A stretch of 64,000 nt of DNA from assembly GCF_009208585.1 (NCBI RefSeq), contig NZ_WFLN01000006.1, forward strand, positions 517,128 to 581,127, in the 5' to 3' direction. Below are positions 35,201-46,200 of this stretch, piece by piece. This DNA is from Fluviispira multicolorata. Lineage in GTDB: Bacteria > Bdellovibrionota_B > Oligoflexia > Silvanigrellales > Silvanigrellaceae. A program made the translations under genes and the position numbers. Position 1 is the stretch's first letter. Each line of letters begins with the position of its first letter. The notes under the pieces are model-generated. The model did no database searches and was not told where the DNA came from. It worked only from the letters and a program-made list of their open reading frames with translations.

Positions 35201-35222
35201 CCCAATTATAAATTGGGGTTTT
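35201..35222 (+). terminator. Hairpin with T-run between groES and groEL
   Basis: CCCAATT (35201-35207), 3-base loop, AATTGGG (35211-35217), then GTTTT and, after AA, TTTT. A perfect 7-bp stem. As groEL follows without an evident own promoter, it is likely a partial terminator or an mRNA processing/stability element. Confidence 0.5.
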
Positions 35223-35241
35223 AATTTTAAAAATAATTTAG

Positions 35242-36885
<1,644 letters not shown>

Positions 36886-36910
36886 TTTCTTAACAAGAAA
36901 TTTATTATAA

Positions 36911-36947
36911 AAAAGCAGCTTTCAATTAAATTTGAGAGCTGCTTTTT
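36911..36947 (+). terminator. Rho-independent terminator of groESL
   Basis: Left arm 36911-36925 (AAAAGCAGCTTTCAA) pairs over 15 positions, one G-U, with 36932-36946; the loop has 6 bases and the right arm ends in TTTTT. It lies 26 bases after the groEL stop. Confidence 0.92.
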
Positions 36948-37003
36948 AGTTTCTGCTGAGAGTTTAATTTTTAATCGATTCAGTTTTTAAGGATGTTTTA
37001 AGA

Positions 37004-37426
37004 ATGTATTTTAAAAGATTTATTTATATTTCATTAATGTTTTTTGCTTTAAATTCTTATGCCTCAAATAAAAAGCAAAATATTGAAAATGCTTACAATG
37101 ATTTTCTTTTGGCAAAATCAGAATACTACAATGCACTTATTCGTAAAGATAATTTTATAGATGAATATAGAGTTGATGTTATTGCTGCTCAAGAGCATTT
37201 ATTTTCTGTTGCAAATAAGAAACCGAGTACTTCTGATCTTGTAAATGAAATTATTACAAACGAAGAAATTTGGAAAGAACAAGTTTTACATGATAACAAT
37301 GAAGTTATAAATCAATTAACTTCTGAAATTGAGGCAACTCAGTTTAATGCTGCTGCAGATGCTGCAGCTTATCTTGAGTTATTTGATTTAAATTTATTAG
37401 AAGCAAATGCTGAATCGATCTCTTAA
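37004..37426 (+). CDS. Small exported helical protein of unknown function
   Basis: The 140-residue product has a signal peptide (MYFKRFIYISLMFFALNSYA, cleavage before SNKK) and a mostly helical, acidic mature part with QNIENAYNDFLLAKSEYYNA and an Ala-rich AAADAAAYLELF. It is not recognised. It follows the groEL terminator by 57 bases with AAGGA ahead of its ATG, and is convergent with the ABC exporter gene across 20 bases. Confidence 0.68.
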   Translation: MYFKRFIYISLMFFALNSYASNKKQNIENAYNDFLLAKSEYYNALIRKDNFIDEYRVDVIAAQEHLFSVANKKPSTSDLVNEIITNEEIWKEQVLHDNNEVINQLTSEIEATQFNAAADAAAYLELFDLNLLEANAESIS

Positions 37427-37446
37427 GTGCTTTGCATTGAAAGTTT

Positions 37447-39207
37447 TTATAGAATTTTTTCACCCATTTGCAAACTCCATAGTGTGGCATATATTCCGTT
37501 TAAATTGACTAAATGGTTATGATCACCCGACTCAATAATTTCACCATTATTAAATACAAAAATTTTATCGGCATTTCTAACAGTAGAAAGTCTATGCGCA
37601 ATTATAATAGTTGTTCTACCAATGACTACTTTTTCAAGAGATTTTTGAATGGCAAGCTCTGTTTCATTATCAACGGCCGAGGTAGCTTCGTCTAAAATAA
37701 GTATGGGTGGATTTTTTAATATTGCTCTTGCTATTGCTAATCTTTGCCTTTGGCCTCCCGAAAGCTTTTGCCCCCGTTCACCAATAATAGAATCATAGCC
37801 GTGTTCAAGATGAGTTATAAAATCATGAGCCTCTGCAAGTTTAGCCGCATGAATAATTTCTTCTCTTGTTGAATGAAAGGTTCCATAAGCAATGTTATCT
37901 GCAACACTTCCTCCAATTAAATAAATATCTTGACTCACGTACCCAATCGATTTTCTTAAATCTTTAAGATTAATTTTTGAAATATCATGACCATCTAATA
38001 AAATTTCGCCAGAATTCTTCTCATAAAAGCGAAGCAATAGTTTAAGTACGGTGCTTTTTCCTGAGCCAGTAGCTCCAACAAATGCAAAAGTTTTACCAGA
38101 TGTAATATTGAAAGATAAATCATTTAGAATCTTCTTGTTTGAATATGAAAAATTTATATTCTTAAATTCAATATTACCTATAACATTTTTGAGATCTAAG
38201 CCAGTTTCATTGTAAGAAACTTTAATAGGAGTTTTTAATAAATTCATAACTCGATTGATAGATGCAAGAGAGCGTTGGTATGTGTCAGTTATTTCAGAAA
38301 GTGCTGTTAAAGGCCATAAAAGTCTTTGAGAAAGAAAGATTAAAATACTATAAATAGCTACATTTAATTTATTGTCTAATACTAAAAATCCTCCATAAAC
38401 AAGGATTATTATAAAACCTAACATGACAGCCATGCGAATTACAGGAGTGATAGCTGAACTTAGTTTGATTGCACTTCGATTAGATTCTTTGTATTTTTTG
38501 CTTAAACTTTCTATTCTACTAATTTCATATTGTTCTGATGTAAAACTTTTTATTGTTGAAATCCCTAAAATATTATTGTTCAAATGAGAGTTAATGCCTC
38601 CTGCATTTTCTCTAACTTCTAAATATTTTGGTCCAATTTTTTTTTGAAAATGAAATGCACCAAATAGTATGAATGGAATGGGTATGAGTGAGAGAAAGGC
38701 AATAGTTGGTGATAATATAAAAAATATCAATCCAATTAAAACGGACGAGAAAAACACCTGAATTATTGAGTTAATTCCTCCATTTAAAAATCTTTCTATT
38801 TGGTTAATATCATCATTCAATATAGAAAGTAAATTGCCAGTATTTTTATTGTCAAAAAATGACATTTCGAGTTTTTGAATGTGAGAGTAAACATCAATTC
38901 TAAGGTCGTGCTGCAAATTTTGTGCTAAATTTCTCCATTTTAAAGAATATAAAAATTCAAATAAAGATTCGAAGATCCAGATAAGTGCAGTTAATAGGCC
39001 AAGGATTACAATTTGCTCTTTAGTAGATATAAAACCAAATTTAGCTAGAAAAGATTGATTTGTATTTACAACTGTGTCAATAGCTATACCAATTAGGATT
39101 TCGGGCATAATGTCAAATATTTTATTTAGAGTTGAATAAATACCTCCAAGAATAATTTGCTTTTGATAGTTTTTAGAATATAAAAATAATCTTTGAAATG
39201 GATGCAT
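37447..39207 (-). CDS. ABC exporter, fused membrane and ATPase domains (MsbA/MDR-like)
   Basis: The 586-residue half-transporter has six membrane spans in the first 320 residues and a C-terminal ATPase with Walker A GATGSGKST, Q-loop SIGYVSQDIYL, signature LSGGQRQRLAIARA and Walker B LILDEATSAVD, then the H-loop IIAHRLSTVRN. It should work as a homodimer exporting lipid, drug or peptide. The substrate cannot be told; no peptidase C39 domain is present. It is single and reads toward the groEL locus. Confidence 0.93.
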   Translation of the reverse strand: MHPFQRLFLYSKNYQKQIILGGIYSTLNKIFDIMPEILIGIAIDTVVNTNQSFLAKFGFISTKEQIVILGLLTALIWIFESLFEFLYSLKWRNLAQNLQHDLRIDVYSHIQKLEMSFFDNKNTGNLLSILNDDINQIERFLNGGINSIIQVFFSSVLIGLIFFILSPTIAFLSLIPIPFILFGAFHFQKKIGPKYLEVRENAGGINSHLNNNILGISTIKSFTSEQYEISRIESLSKKYKESNRSAIKLSSAITPVIRMAVMLGFIIILVYGGFLVLDNKLNVAIYSILIFLSQRLLWPLTALSEITDTYQRSLASINRVMNLLKTPIKVSYNETGLDLKNVIGNIEFKNINFSYSNKKILNDLSFNITSGKTFAFVGATGSGKSTVLKLLLRFYEKNSGEILLDGHDISKINLKDLRKSIGYVSQDIYLIGGSVADNIAYGTFHSTREEIIHAAKLAEAHDFITHLEHGYDSIIGERGQKLSGGQRQRLAIARAILKNPPILILDEATSAVDNETELAIQKSLEKVVIGRTTIIIAHRLSTVRNADKIFVFNNGEIIESGDHNHLVNLNGIYATLWSLQMGEKIL

Positions 39208-39919
39208 TTACTTAATATCCTATAGTTCATTTAACTTTAAATGATGGTTAAGAACAATTGATTTTTTATATCACTCATGTCATTAATACAGCATGTTTGA
39301 TTTTTCAATAAAAAATTAAATTATTATTGATTCATTACCAATTTATTCTTCCTGATTTTTTAAAATACTGATTATTTTTAGCATTTTAAAAATAATCATT
39401 GTCTAATCTATGTGAAGTTTTAGGTCAAAGAGATAGATTTTTAATATATTTTTGAGTGCTCTAAATAGAGGAAAAATTATTTAAGTCTATTTTTTTTCTA
39501 AAATCATCATTAAAAGTTTCTTATACTATCATTTTTCTAATTTTTATTCTTTTATTACTCATGTTCTTTTTTAACTTTATAAAGTATTAAATATGGTTTT
39601 TATTTTTGCATATTCAGGAACCAATTTCTGTTAATAAAAATTTTCAAAAATTCTAAATATTTAATTATATATCCACAACCAAATATTTTCAAAATATTTT
39701 AAAAACAGATTCTGTTGTAAAGATTTAAAAGTAACAAGAAGAATGCAAAATATTTTATAATAAATTAAAATAATAAAAATTCATTTGAAATATTACATAT
39801 TATAGAAAAGCATAAAAATAATTATTTGAAGCGTATTTTGTATTAAAAGCTTATGATTTTAAGTATAATCTTATTTATTTTTTTGACTTCGTTACAACAA
39901 ACAATCCATGGGGTGCGTT
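39208..39919. other. Longest non-coding gap (about 710 bases), AT-rich
   Basis: No convincing gene was found on either strand. It contains a perfect 12-bp inverted repeat, TGATTATTTTTA (39369-39380) and TAAAAATAATCA (39387-39398), with a 6-base loop, about 160 bases upstream of the ABC exporter start. Near the right end stands a perfect TATAAT (39864-39869), the probable -10 box of the next gene. The remainder is featureless A/T-rich sequence. Confidence 0.6.
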
Positions 39920-40558
39920 ATGAAAATTGGCGTTTTAGGTTCAGGCACGGTTGGGGAAACTCTTGCAAATGGTTTTTTAAAGTTTGGGCACAGCGTTATG
40001 AGAGGAAGTCGTTCAAAAGAAAAACTTTCAGACTGGCTAGAAAAAAATAAGCAAAATGCTCATATTGGAAACTTTGAAGAGACAGCTAATTTCGGTGAAA
40101 TCATTGTTGTCGCAGTAAAAGGCTTAGAAGCTCTCAATGCATTGTCCCTTTGCGGAGAAAAAAATTTAAGTAAAAAGATAATAATTGATGTAACAAATCC
40201 AATAAGTAATAATCCTCCTGTTAATGGGGTAGTGAATTTTTTTACAGAAATGAATAGTTCTCTAATGGAACAAATGCAAAAGAAATATCCTGAGGTTAAT
40301 TTTGTGAAAGCATTTTCTTCAGTTGGTGCTCCCATGATGGTGCAGCCTAAACTTTCAATAAAGCCGACAATGTTTATTTGTGGAAACAGCGAACCTGCAA
40401 AGATAACTGTAATGGAAATTTTAGAGCAGTTCGGCTGGGAAAGTGAAGATTGTGGTACAGTCGAAGCGGCACGAGCAATTGAGCCTTTATGTATGCTTTG
40501 GTGCATCTCTGGGTTTAGAGACAATGATTGGACTCACGCATTCAAAATGTTACGTTAA
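39920..40558 (+). CDS. NADPH-dependent F420 reductase-like oxidoreductase
   Basis: The 212-residue protein has an N-terminal Rossmann motif, MKIGVLGSGTVGETLANGFL, then HSVMRGSRSKEKL, whose RGSRS segment suggests NADP binding. IIIDVTNPIS follows, and a C-terminal FGWESEDCGTVEAARAIEPL, as in the YaiE/NpdG-like family. These are often annotated as F420:NADPH reductases, but many bacteria with them lack F420, so the true substrate is open. The ATG at 39920 follows GGGGT; an ATG four codons earlier has no ribosome site. Confidence 0.82.
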   Translation: MKIGVLGSGTVGETLANGFLKFGHSVMRGSRSKEKLSDWLEKNKQNAHIGNFEETANFGEIIVVAVKGLEALNALSLCGEKNLSKKIIIDVTNPISNNPPVNGVVNFFTEMNSSLMEQMQKKYPEVNFVKAFSSVGAPMMVQPKLSIKPTMFICGNSEPAKITVMEILEQFGWESEDCGTVEAARAIEPLCMLWCISGFRDNDWTHAFKMLR

Positions 40559-40648
40559 TAAAGAAGTGTTTTACTTTGACACCACTACTCATTATAATGC
40601 ATGATCGCAATTCCTTCAAATGGATTACTTTTTAATTTTTTAAATTCG

Positions 40649-41215
40649 TTATTTCTTTTTCTCAAATAGATATAAATATTTGCCATAACCTTGTTTTTCC
40701 ATGTCTTTAACAGGAATAAAGCGTAAAGCAGCTGAATTCATGCAATAGCGCTTTTTGGTAGGGGTTGGTCCGTCATCAAAAACATGTCCAAGGTGAGAGT
40801 TTGCGTACTTTGAGCGAACTTCTGTCCGTTCTTCAAATATAAGGAGTTTTTTATCTGTTTTGGTTGTGACATATTTAGTATCGATAGGCTTAGAAAAACT
40901 AGGCCAGCCTGTTCCAGAATCATATTTATCAGTTGAACTAAACAAAGGCTCTCCAGAAATGACGTCGACATATATTCCATCTTCTTTTTTGTCCCAATAT
41001 TCATTATCAAAAGCTCGCTCAGTTCCATCTTCTTGAGTGACTTTTTTTTGAATGGGAGTGAGTTTTTGAATTTTAGTCTTTTTGTCGACCTTAGAATATT
41101 TGGAGTCGTCTTGAGAAGACTCTTCAGATTTTGTTTCATTCGTTTTGGCCATAGCTTGTCCTGTCATAAGAAGAAGTGTTGATAAAATAATATTTAGTTT
41201 AATTTGATTTTTCAT
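40649..41215 (-). CDS. msrB: Exported peptide-methionine (R)-S-oxide reductase
   Basis: MsrB repairs methionine-R-sulfoxide in proteins. The 188-residue protein has a signal peptide (ending TGQAMA) and the catalytic block [20 protein letters not shown] and [13 protein letters not shown] (Cys158). The two CxxC zinc motifs of many MsrB are absent (SGEPLFSS and [10 protein letters not shown]), so it is a zinc-free type. It overlaps the end of msrA by 17 bases; together they form an envelope repair pair against oxidants. Confidence 0.92.
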   Translation of the reverse strand: MKNQIKLNIILSTLLLMTGQAMAKTNETKSEESSQDDSKYSKVDKKTKIQKLTPIQKKVTQEDGTERAFDNEYWDKKEDGIYVDVISGEPLFSSTDKYDSGTGWPSFSKPIDTKYVTTKTDKKLLIFEERTEVRSKYANSHLGHVFDDGPTPTKKRYCMNSAALRFIPVKDMEKQGYGKYLYLFEKKK

Positions 41216-41816
41216 TCCAAACCTCTTTTACGCGGGCATCTCTGCCACATGATTTACGATAATAGGTATATCGGATAGGATTTTTCTTATAATAGTTTTG
41301 GTGATATTCTTCTGCTGTGACAAAATTGGTGGAGGGAATAACGTCTGTAGCGACGTTATTGAACTTTTCTTTAATTTTTTCTTTAGATTGAATAGCTAAT
41401 TTTTTCTGTGATTCATTTAAATAAAATATGACTGTTCGATATTGCTTTCCCTTGTCACAGAACTGACCTTCATTGTTGGTTGGGTCGACGTGTTTCCAAA
41501 AGTAATTAAGAATCTCAGAATAAGAGATTTTTTGAGGATTAAAAAAAATTTTTGTGGATTCAACAAACTGGGTTTTTCCTGAAGAAACTTTTTCATAGGT
41601 GGTGGTTTTATCGTTGTCTCCATCGTAACCAACAACTGTTTTTGTAACACCTTCAAGTTTATCAAAGTCGGCTTGGACACACCAGAAACATCCACCCGCT
41701 ACAATGGCGATTTCTGTTCCGCCGTTTGCCTTTGTTGTTAATGAATTTTTATTGTTTTCTAGTGAAAAAATAAGATGTGGGATAATAGAAAATAAAAGTA
41801 ATAATAATCTTAACAT
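41199..41816 (-). CDS. msrA: Exported peptide-methionine (S)-S-oxide reductase
   Basis: MsrA repairs methionine-S-sulfoxide. The 205-residue protein begins with a signal peptide or anchor ([18 protein letters not shown]), then [15 protein letters not shown] with catalytic Cys43, and [20 protein letters not shown] and [18 protein letters not shown] typical of the family. The ATG at 41816 with GGAGA upstream was chosen over a TTG at 41855. It is first in the msrA-msrB unit. Confidence 0.92.
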   Translation of the reverse strand: MLRLLLLLFSIIPHLIFSLENNKNSLTTKANGGTEIAIVAGGCFWCVQADFDKLEGVTKTVVGYDGDNDKTTTYEKVSSGKTQFVESTKIFFNPQKISYSEILNYFWKHVDPTNNEGQFCDKGKQYRTVIFYLNESQKKLAIQSKEKIKEKFNNVATDVIPSTNFVTAEEYHQNYYKKNPIRYTYYRKSCGRDARVKEVWNEKSN

Positions 41817-41916
41817 AAAGTAACGTCTCCAGAGTTTAAAAGGGAGAGCATACAAAAGAACAACTAAGATTAGATTACCAATTTTTTAAATTTATACAAT
41901 ATATTTCTTTTAATAA

Positions 41917-43473
41917 TTAAGACACTAATTTTTCTTTGTTTTTATTAATTCTATTGGTGAGTGATTGATTGCTTTTAAATATTTGGATAACAGTTAGGAT
42001 AATTACGAGAGATATGATGAATAAGCTTACTGTTTCAAAATAAAATGATGATTGCGTAGTTTTTAAATAAGTTATCATGCCAATTAAAAATGCGTGAATA
42101 GGTAATATAGCATGGAATATTAAATTAAAGTTAAATTTATTTTTCAAAATATCTTTAATTATAAGAAAAATAAATATGGATGAAAAGATAGATAAAACAT
42201 ATTTAATTTGATTCCATTCACACCAAATAAGCATTAAATTACAGAAATAAAAACTTAAAAAAGATAATATTTTGTAATTTTTAACTTTAAAACTTGTGTC
42301 ATTATATTTGTTTAATCTTGCATATAAAACATAGAGTGGAACATATGACATTGTTAATATAATTAAACCGCAAAGTATAGCTATCATACTTTGCCATCCT
42401 GAAACAGAGCATAAAAATATGGCGCCAAGAATAAAATTGACTGTATTTGCAAAATAAGGAGATCCGAATTTGTTTCTTTGTGACAGAAATTTAGGAAATA
42501 TTTTCTCTTCAGATAAGTTGCTTAATACGCGTGAAGCCGCAACTTTATAGCCTAATCCAGTGCCAAATGGAGAAATAACTGCATCGAAATAAAGAAAATA
42601 ACTCATAAATACAAAACCAAATAGAGCAAGTAAACCAGCAATTGGTCCTGAGTCTCCTGCAAAGTTTAATTGAGACCAACCATTGTTTAAGTTATCTGAA
42701 GGAATGGAAAGGTTAAAACCAATTTGAATAAGTAAATAGATAATTATTGCTATAAAAATTGAACCAAAAACAGCTATGGGAATGTTTTTTTGTGGATTGT
42801 CTGTTTCTTTTGCTAAGAAAATAGCAGTCTGAAAACCAATAAATGAAAATGCAATTCCACCTGTTGAGATGGCGGTCAGCATTCCTGAAACTCCTTCGCT
42901 AAAAAAATCTAAAGATAAGTTATTATATGCATTGTATGGATTTTTATAAATGACATAGAAGAAAATAAAGGCAACTGAAATAGGTATGATGACTTTAACT
43001 ATCGTGATTAATTTATTAAACCGACCAACGGTATTTGATGCAAAAATATTTATAAAAAACATAATAAAGAGAAGAAAAAAAGACAAAAATAAACCGGCTT
43101 TAGATAATGTAAATTCTTGTGTTAGAGGATTGCGGATCCAAGTGAAATAGTTTGATGCATATTGGATAGTTGCTTGAACTTCTATGGGGGGAATGAGAGC
43201 CGTCCAGATCCATGTGAGAATACTGACAAGTATACTGCCATTTTTACTTAAGCTATGATTTGCTGCATCTGGTAAATTATTAAACTGTTTGTTTAAGATA
43301 ATTTCTGCATAACTAAGAGCAACAATTGCCATCATGAGGCCCCCGATTATCCAAGAAATAATGGCAGCATTACCAGCAAGTTTTGAGGTATAATAGGCTC
43401 CATAAAGCCAACCAGAACCAATGATTGAGCCTAATGAAAAAAATAGTAGATTTAAAAGTGTTATTTTCTTCAT
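41917..43473 (-). CDS. APC-superfamily amino-acid permease
   Basis: The 518-residue inner-membrane protein has about 12 spans. The first carries the APC motif SLGSIIGSGWLYGAYY, with the GSG substrate-binding turn; span 6 contains GGIAFSFIGFQTAIFLAKET, matching the family's F-x-G-[FY]-[DE/Q] block. It is expected to import an amino acid or polyamine with protons or to exchange it. It diverges from the sulfur-enzyme fusion gene across a 385-base region with two inverted repeats. Confidence 0.88.
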   Translation of the reverse strand: MKKITLLNLLFFSLGSIIGSGWLYGAYYTSKLAGNAAIISWIIGGLMMAIVALSYAEIILNKQFNNLPDAANHSLSKNGSILVSILTWIWTALIPPIEVQATIQYASNYFTWIRNPLTQEFTLSKAGLFLSFFLLFIMFFINIFASNTVGRFNKLITIVKVIIPISVAFIFFYVIYKNPYNAYNNLSLDFFSEGVSGMLTAISTGGIAFSFIGFQTAIFLAKETDNPQKNIPIAVFGSIFIAIIIYLLIQIGFNLSIPSDNLNNGWSQLNFAGDSGPIAGLLALFGFVFMSYFLYFDAVISPFGTGLGYKVAASRVLSNLSEEKIFPKFLSQRNKFGSPYFANTVNFILGAIFLCSVSGWQSMIAILCGLIILTMSYVPLYVLYARLNKYNDTSFKVKNYKILSFLSFYFCNLMLIWCEWNQIKYVLSIFSSIFIFLIIKDILKNKFNFNLIFHAILPIHAFLIGMITYLKTTQSSFYFETVSLFIISLVIILTVIQIFKSNQSLTNRINKNKEKLVS

Positions 43474-43858
43474 GTATTTTTCTTCCTAAATAAAAAATAG
43501 AGGTCATATTAATTTAAATGATTGAACTTAAATTTTTATGATTCTTGTCTGTTGAGAATGAATATCAAAAATTTGTTATTCATATCAAATATTCTTGATT
43601 ATCTCTCTTTTAAGAAAGATTCTAGTTAATGAGCATCTTTCTTATTTAAAAACCAATTTTTTGAGCTTAATCAAGTTTAACTATATTCATTTTACTAGAT
43701 AACCAAAAAAAATATGAAAATCAATTTTTAACAAATTATGTTATTTAATAATTATAAATAACATACAAAAATAATTATTTTAACTGGAGTTATTAATGTA
43801 TATTTGATACTTATATTTTATATTAAAACTTCAATTATTCCAAAAAGGAGAATCAAAA
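43474..43858. promoter_or_regulatory. Divergent regulatory region between permease and sulfur-enzyme fusion gene
   Basis: Two perfect inverted repeats lie here. TAAGAAAGAT (43611-43620) and ATCTTTCTTA (43635-43644) have a 14-base spacer. TATGTTATTTA (43737-43747) and TAAATAACATA (43755-43765) have a 7-base spacer, the form of a dimeric-repressor operator. No promoter with good spacing could be fixed. AAGGAG precedes the ATG at 43859. Confidence 0.45.
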
Positions 43859-46198
43859 ATGGTAACTTCTCTGCAAAATCGTATTTATTTTGATTGCAAT
43901 GCAACAACTCCAATCTTAGAAGAATCCTGTAGAGCTGCTATTTGTTCTATGCAACGCGTTTATGGAAATCCAAGCAGCACACATATGGCTGGGGCTGAAG
44001 CTAAATTGATTTTAGAACGTTCTCGAACGTATGCGAGCCGAGTATTAAATGTCAGCCCAAATGAAATTTTTTTTACAAGTGGTGCAACTGAGGCCATTCA
44101 AATTAGTGTCCTTTCACTTTTACAAAGCTTGACAAAAAAGAACATTAAATTAAATGAAAATAATGAAAGAAAAATACTCATTGCTTCTACTGAACATAAA
44201 GCTGTGTTAAGTGCTGTTGAACATTGGTGTCACGTACTTAAATTAAATCTACCTATAGTTGTAATAGAGGTAAACTCAGGTGGAATAATTAACTATGATC
44301 AATTAAAGTTCTATGCAAAAGATGCATTTTTTTTATGTACAATGGCTGTGAATAATGAAACGGGTGTTATTCATAATTTAAAAAAAATTGAAAGTATTAT
44401 TAGGGAACAATCGCACCATATATATTGGTTAGTCGACTGCGTACAAGCACTGGGTAAAATTGAACTTGATTTTAAAAAATTAAGTGTAGATTATGCAACA
44501 TTTAGTGCTCATAAAATTCATGCACCAAAAGGAATTGGGTTCTTATTTTTACGTGAAGGAGCTCCTCGTTGCCCACTGATTGTTGGAGGTGGACAAGAGC
44601 AAGGTGTGCGTTCAGGTACAGAGAATTTGCCTGGAATAGCTGCGCTGGGTGTTATTCTTGAAATGTTAAATGATAGAAAAAATGGAAAAATAGTTCACTC
44701 AATAAGAACTGAACAAGAATTACAATCATTTAGAGATATAATTGTAAATGCCTTGAAAAAAGCTTTTCCAACAATTGAATTCAATGCTGATTTTAAAGAA
44801 ACTGTAGCTACTACAATAAATTTTTCAATTTTTGGATTGTCTTCACGAGAATTGATGAATGTTTTTGACGCTGCAGGTATAAGTGTGAGCGGTGGTTCTG
44901 CATGCAATTCAAAATCAGTGAATCACAGTCATGTTTTAACGGCAATGAAATTACCTGAATGGAAACTTAACTCTGCAATTCGACTTTCTTTTGGATTTGC
45001 TACAACAAAAGATGAAATTAATGCTGGGGCAGAGGCTATTTTGTCTGCAGGAAAAGCTTTGAGAAATTCATGCATTAATTTGACTTGTAATATTGAGAAT
45101 AATTCTTTCGACTCTCTTTCATTACAAGATGAAATACACGGTGTTTTTCAAATCAGTTCTCATAATGCAAATACATGGGTTTTAATTGATAATAATTCAA
45201 AGACCTGTTTGATAGTCGATCCTACGCAAGATAGTATTGAAAGAGTTGTGAATATTGTAAAATGCCGAAAATTAAATGTCTGCGCTATTTTAGATACGCA
45301 TTCCCATGCAGATCATGAATCTTCAAGAAAAGAAATTTTTAATTCTCTTCAATTAAATGACAATGCAATAGATTATTTAGGGTGGCCTAATAATGAAGAT
45401 CTTTTGAAGTTTTCATCACAGCAATGGATTGTTAAAAGAATATCAACACCAGGTCACACCCTTGATAGTATGGCTTATCTTGTCTACAATCTTTCTGAAA
45501 ATAAAGCTCCAATCTTTGCATTTACAGGCGACACCATTTTAAGCAGTGGTCTAGGACGAACAGATTTTGGAATAAGTGGCATAAAGCAATTCTATGAGAC
45601 ACTGCACCTTCTTGATAAAATATTTGATAATAAAACAATTATTTGTCCTGCGCATGACTACGATAACAGTTTTGCAACCCTTTGGGGGTTTGAAAGAAAA
45701 AATAATAATCTACTTGCTAAAGCCTTGAACACTTATAATTTCATGGCGCTTGAAGAGTTTTGTAATGAAAAAAAATTTATTGATTCTCAAATTGCTTTAA
45801 CTTCTCAACAAGGACAAATTATATGTGGATTAATAAATACAAGTAGTTTAGATTATAAAAAAATTCCTATAGTTGATTTAGAGACTTTACTTAAAGAAAA
45901 TTATTATATTATTGATATTCGAGAAAAAGCTGAATCGCTTTTATTTAAAGATTGGAATGTTATTGGTCTTGAAAAAAGGCCAATGAATATACCAAAAAGT
46001 CAAATAGTAAACTTGATAATTGACCTTATACATGATAACAAAAGTTTAATTAAAGAAAAAATTGCACTCGTTTGTTCGACTGGAAATAGGTCATTATTTA
46101 TTGCAAAGAGTCTTAGAAGAATGGGGTTTGATTGTGTTTGGAGTTTAAATGGTGGTTTTGCATATTCAAGATTAAAGGATGATGAACAAGGTTTTTAA
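43859..46198 (+). CDS. Cysteine desulfurase / ETHE1-like persulfide dioxygenase / rhodanese fusion
   Basis: The 779-residue protein joins three sulfur domains. Residues 1-400 form a NifS/IscS-type aminotransferase: FTSGATEA, PLP lysine K219 in SAHKIHAPKG, RSGTENLPG and catalytic Cys349 in GGSACNSKS. Residues about 425-660 form a metallo-beta-lactamase fold of ETHE1 type: HSHADH at 481-486, PGHT with His533, GDT with Asp558, GLGRTDF, and PAHDY with His599. Residues about 670-770 are a rhodanese with loop VCSTGNRS (Cys739). A single chain could take sulfur from cysteine as persulfide, oxidise it to sulfite and transfer sulfur further, as CstB does for the last two steps. It precedes a PPTase by 2 bases. 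Confidence 0.9.
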   Translation: MVTSLQNRIYFDCNATTPILEESCRAAICSMQRVYGNPSSTHMAGAEAKLILERSRTYASRVLNVSPNEIFFTSGATEAIQISVLSLLQSLTKKNIKLNENNERKILIASTEHKAVLSAVEHWCHVLKLNLPIVVIEVNSGGIINYDQLKFYAKDAFFLCTMAVNNETGVIHNLKKIESIIREQSHHIYWLVDCVQALGKIELDFKKLSVDYATFSAHKIHAPKGIGFLFLREGAPRCPLIVGGGQEQGVRSGTENLPGIAALGVILEMLNDRKNGKIVHSIRTEQELQSFRDIIVNALKKAFPTIEFNADFKETVATTINFSIFGLSSRELMNVFDAAGISVSGGSACNSKSVNHSHVLTAMKLPEWKLNSAIRLSFGFATTKDEINAGAEAILSAGKALRNSCINLTCNIENNSFDSLSLQDEIHGVFQISSHNANTWVLIDNNSKTCLIVDPTQDSIERVVNIVKCRKLNVCAILDTHSHADHESSRKEIFNSLQLNDNAIDYLGWPNNEDLLKFSSQQWIVKRISTPGHTLDSMAYLVYNLSENKAPIFAFTGDTILSSGLGRTDFGISGIKQFYETLHLLDKIFDNKTIICPAHDYDNSFATLWGFERKNNNLLAKALNTYNFMALEEFCNEKKFIDSQIALTSQQGQIICGLINTSSLDYKKIPIVDLETLLKENYYIIDIREKAESLLFKDWNVIGLEKRPMNIPKSQIVNLIIDLIHDNKSLIKEKIALVCSTGNRSLFIAKSLRRMGFDCVWSLNGGFAYSRLKDDEQGF

Positions 46199-46200
46199 AA

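Noticed and set aside
39853..40050. 65-residue frame at the start of the F420-reductase-like gene
   Set aside because: It reads the Rossmann gene in another frame after a hydrophobic leader; the true gene in the other frame has a complete domain.
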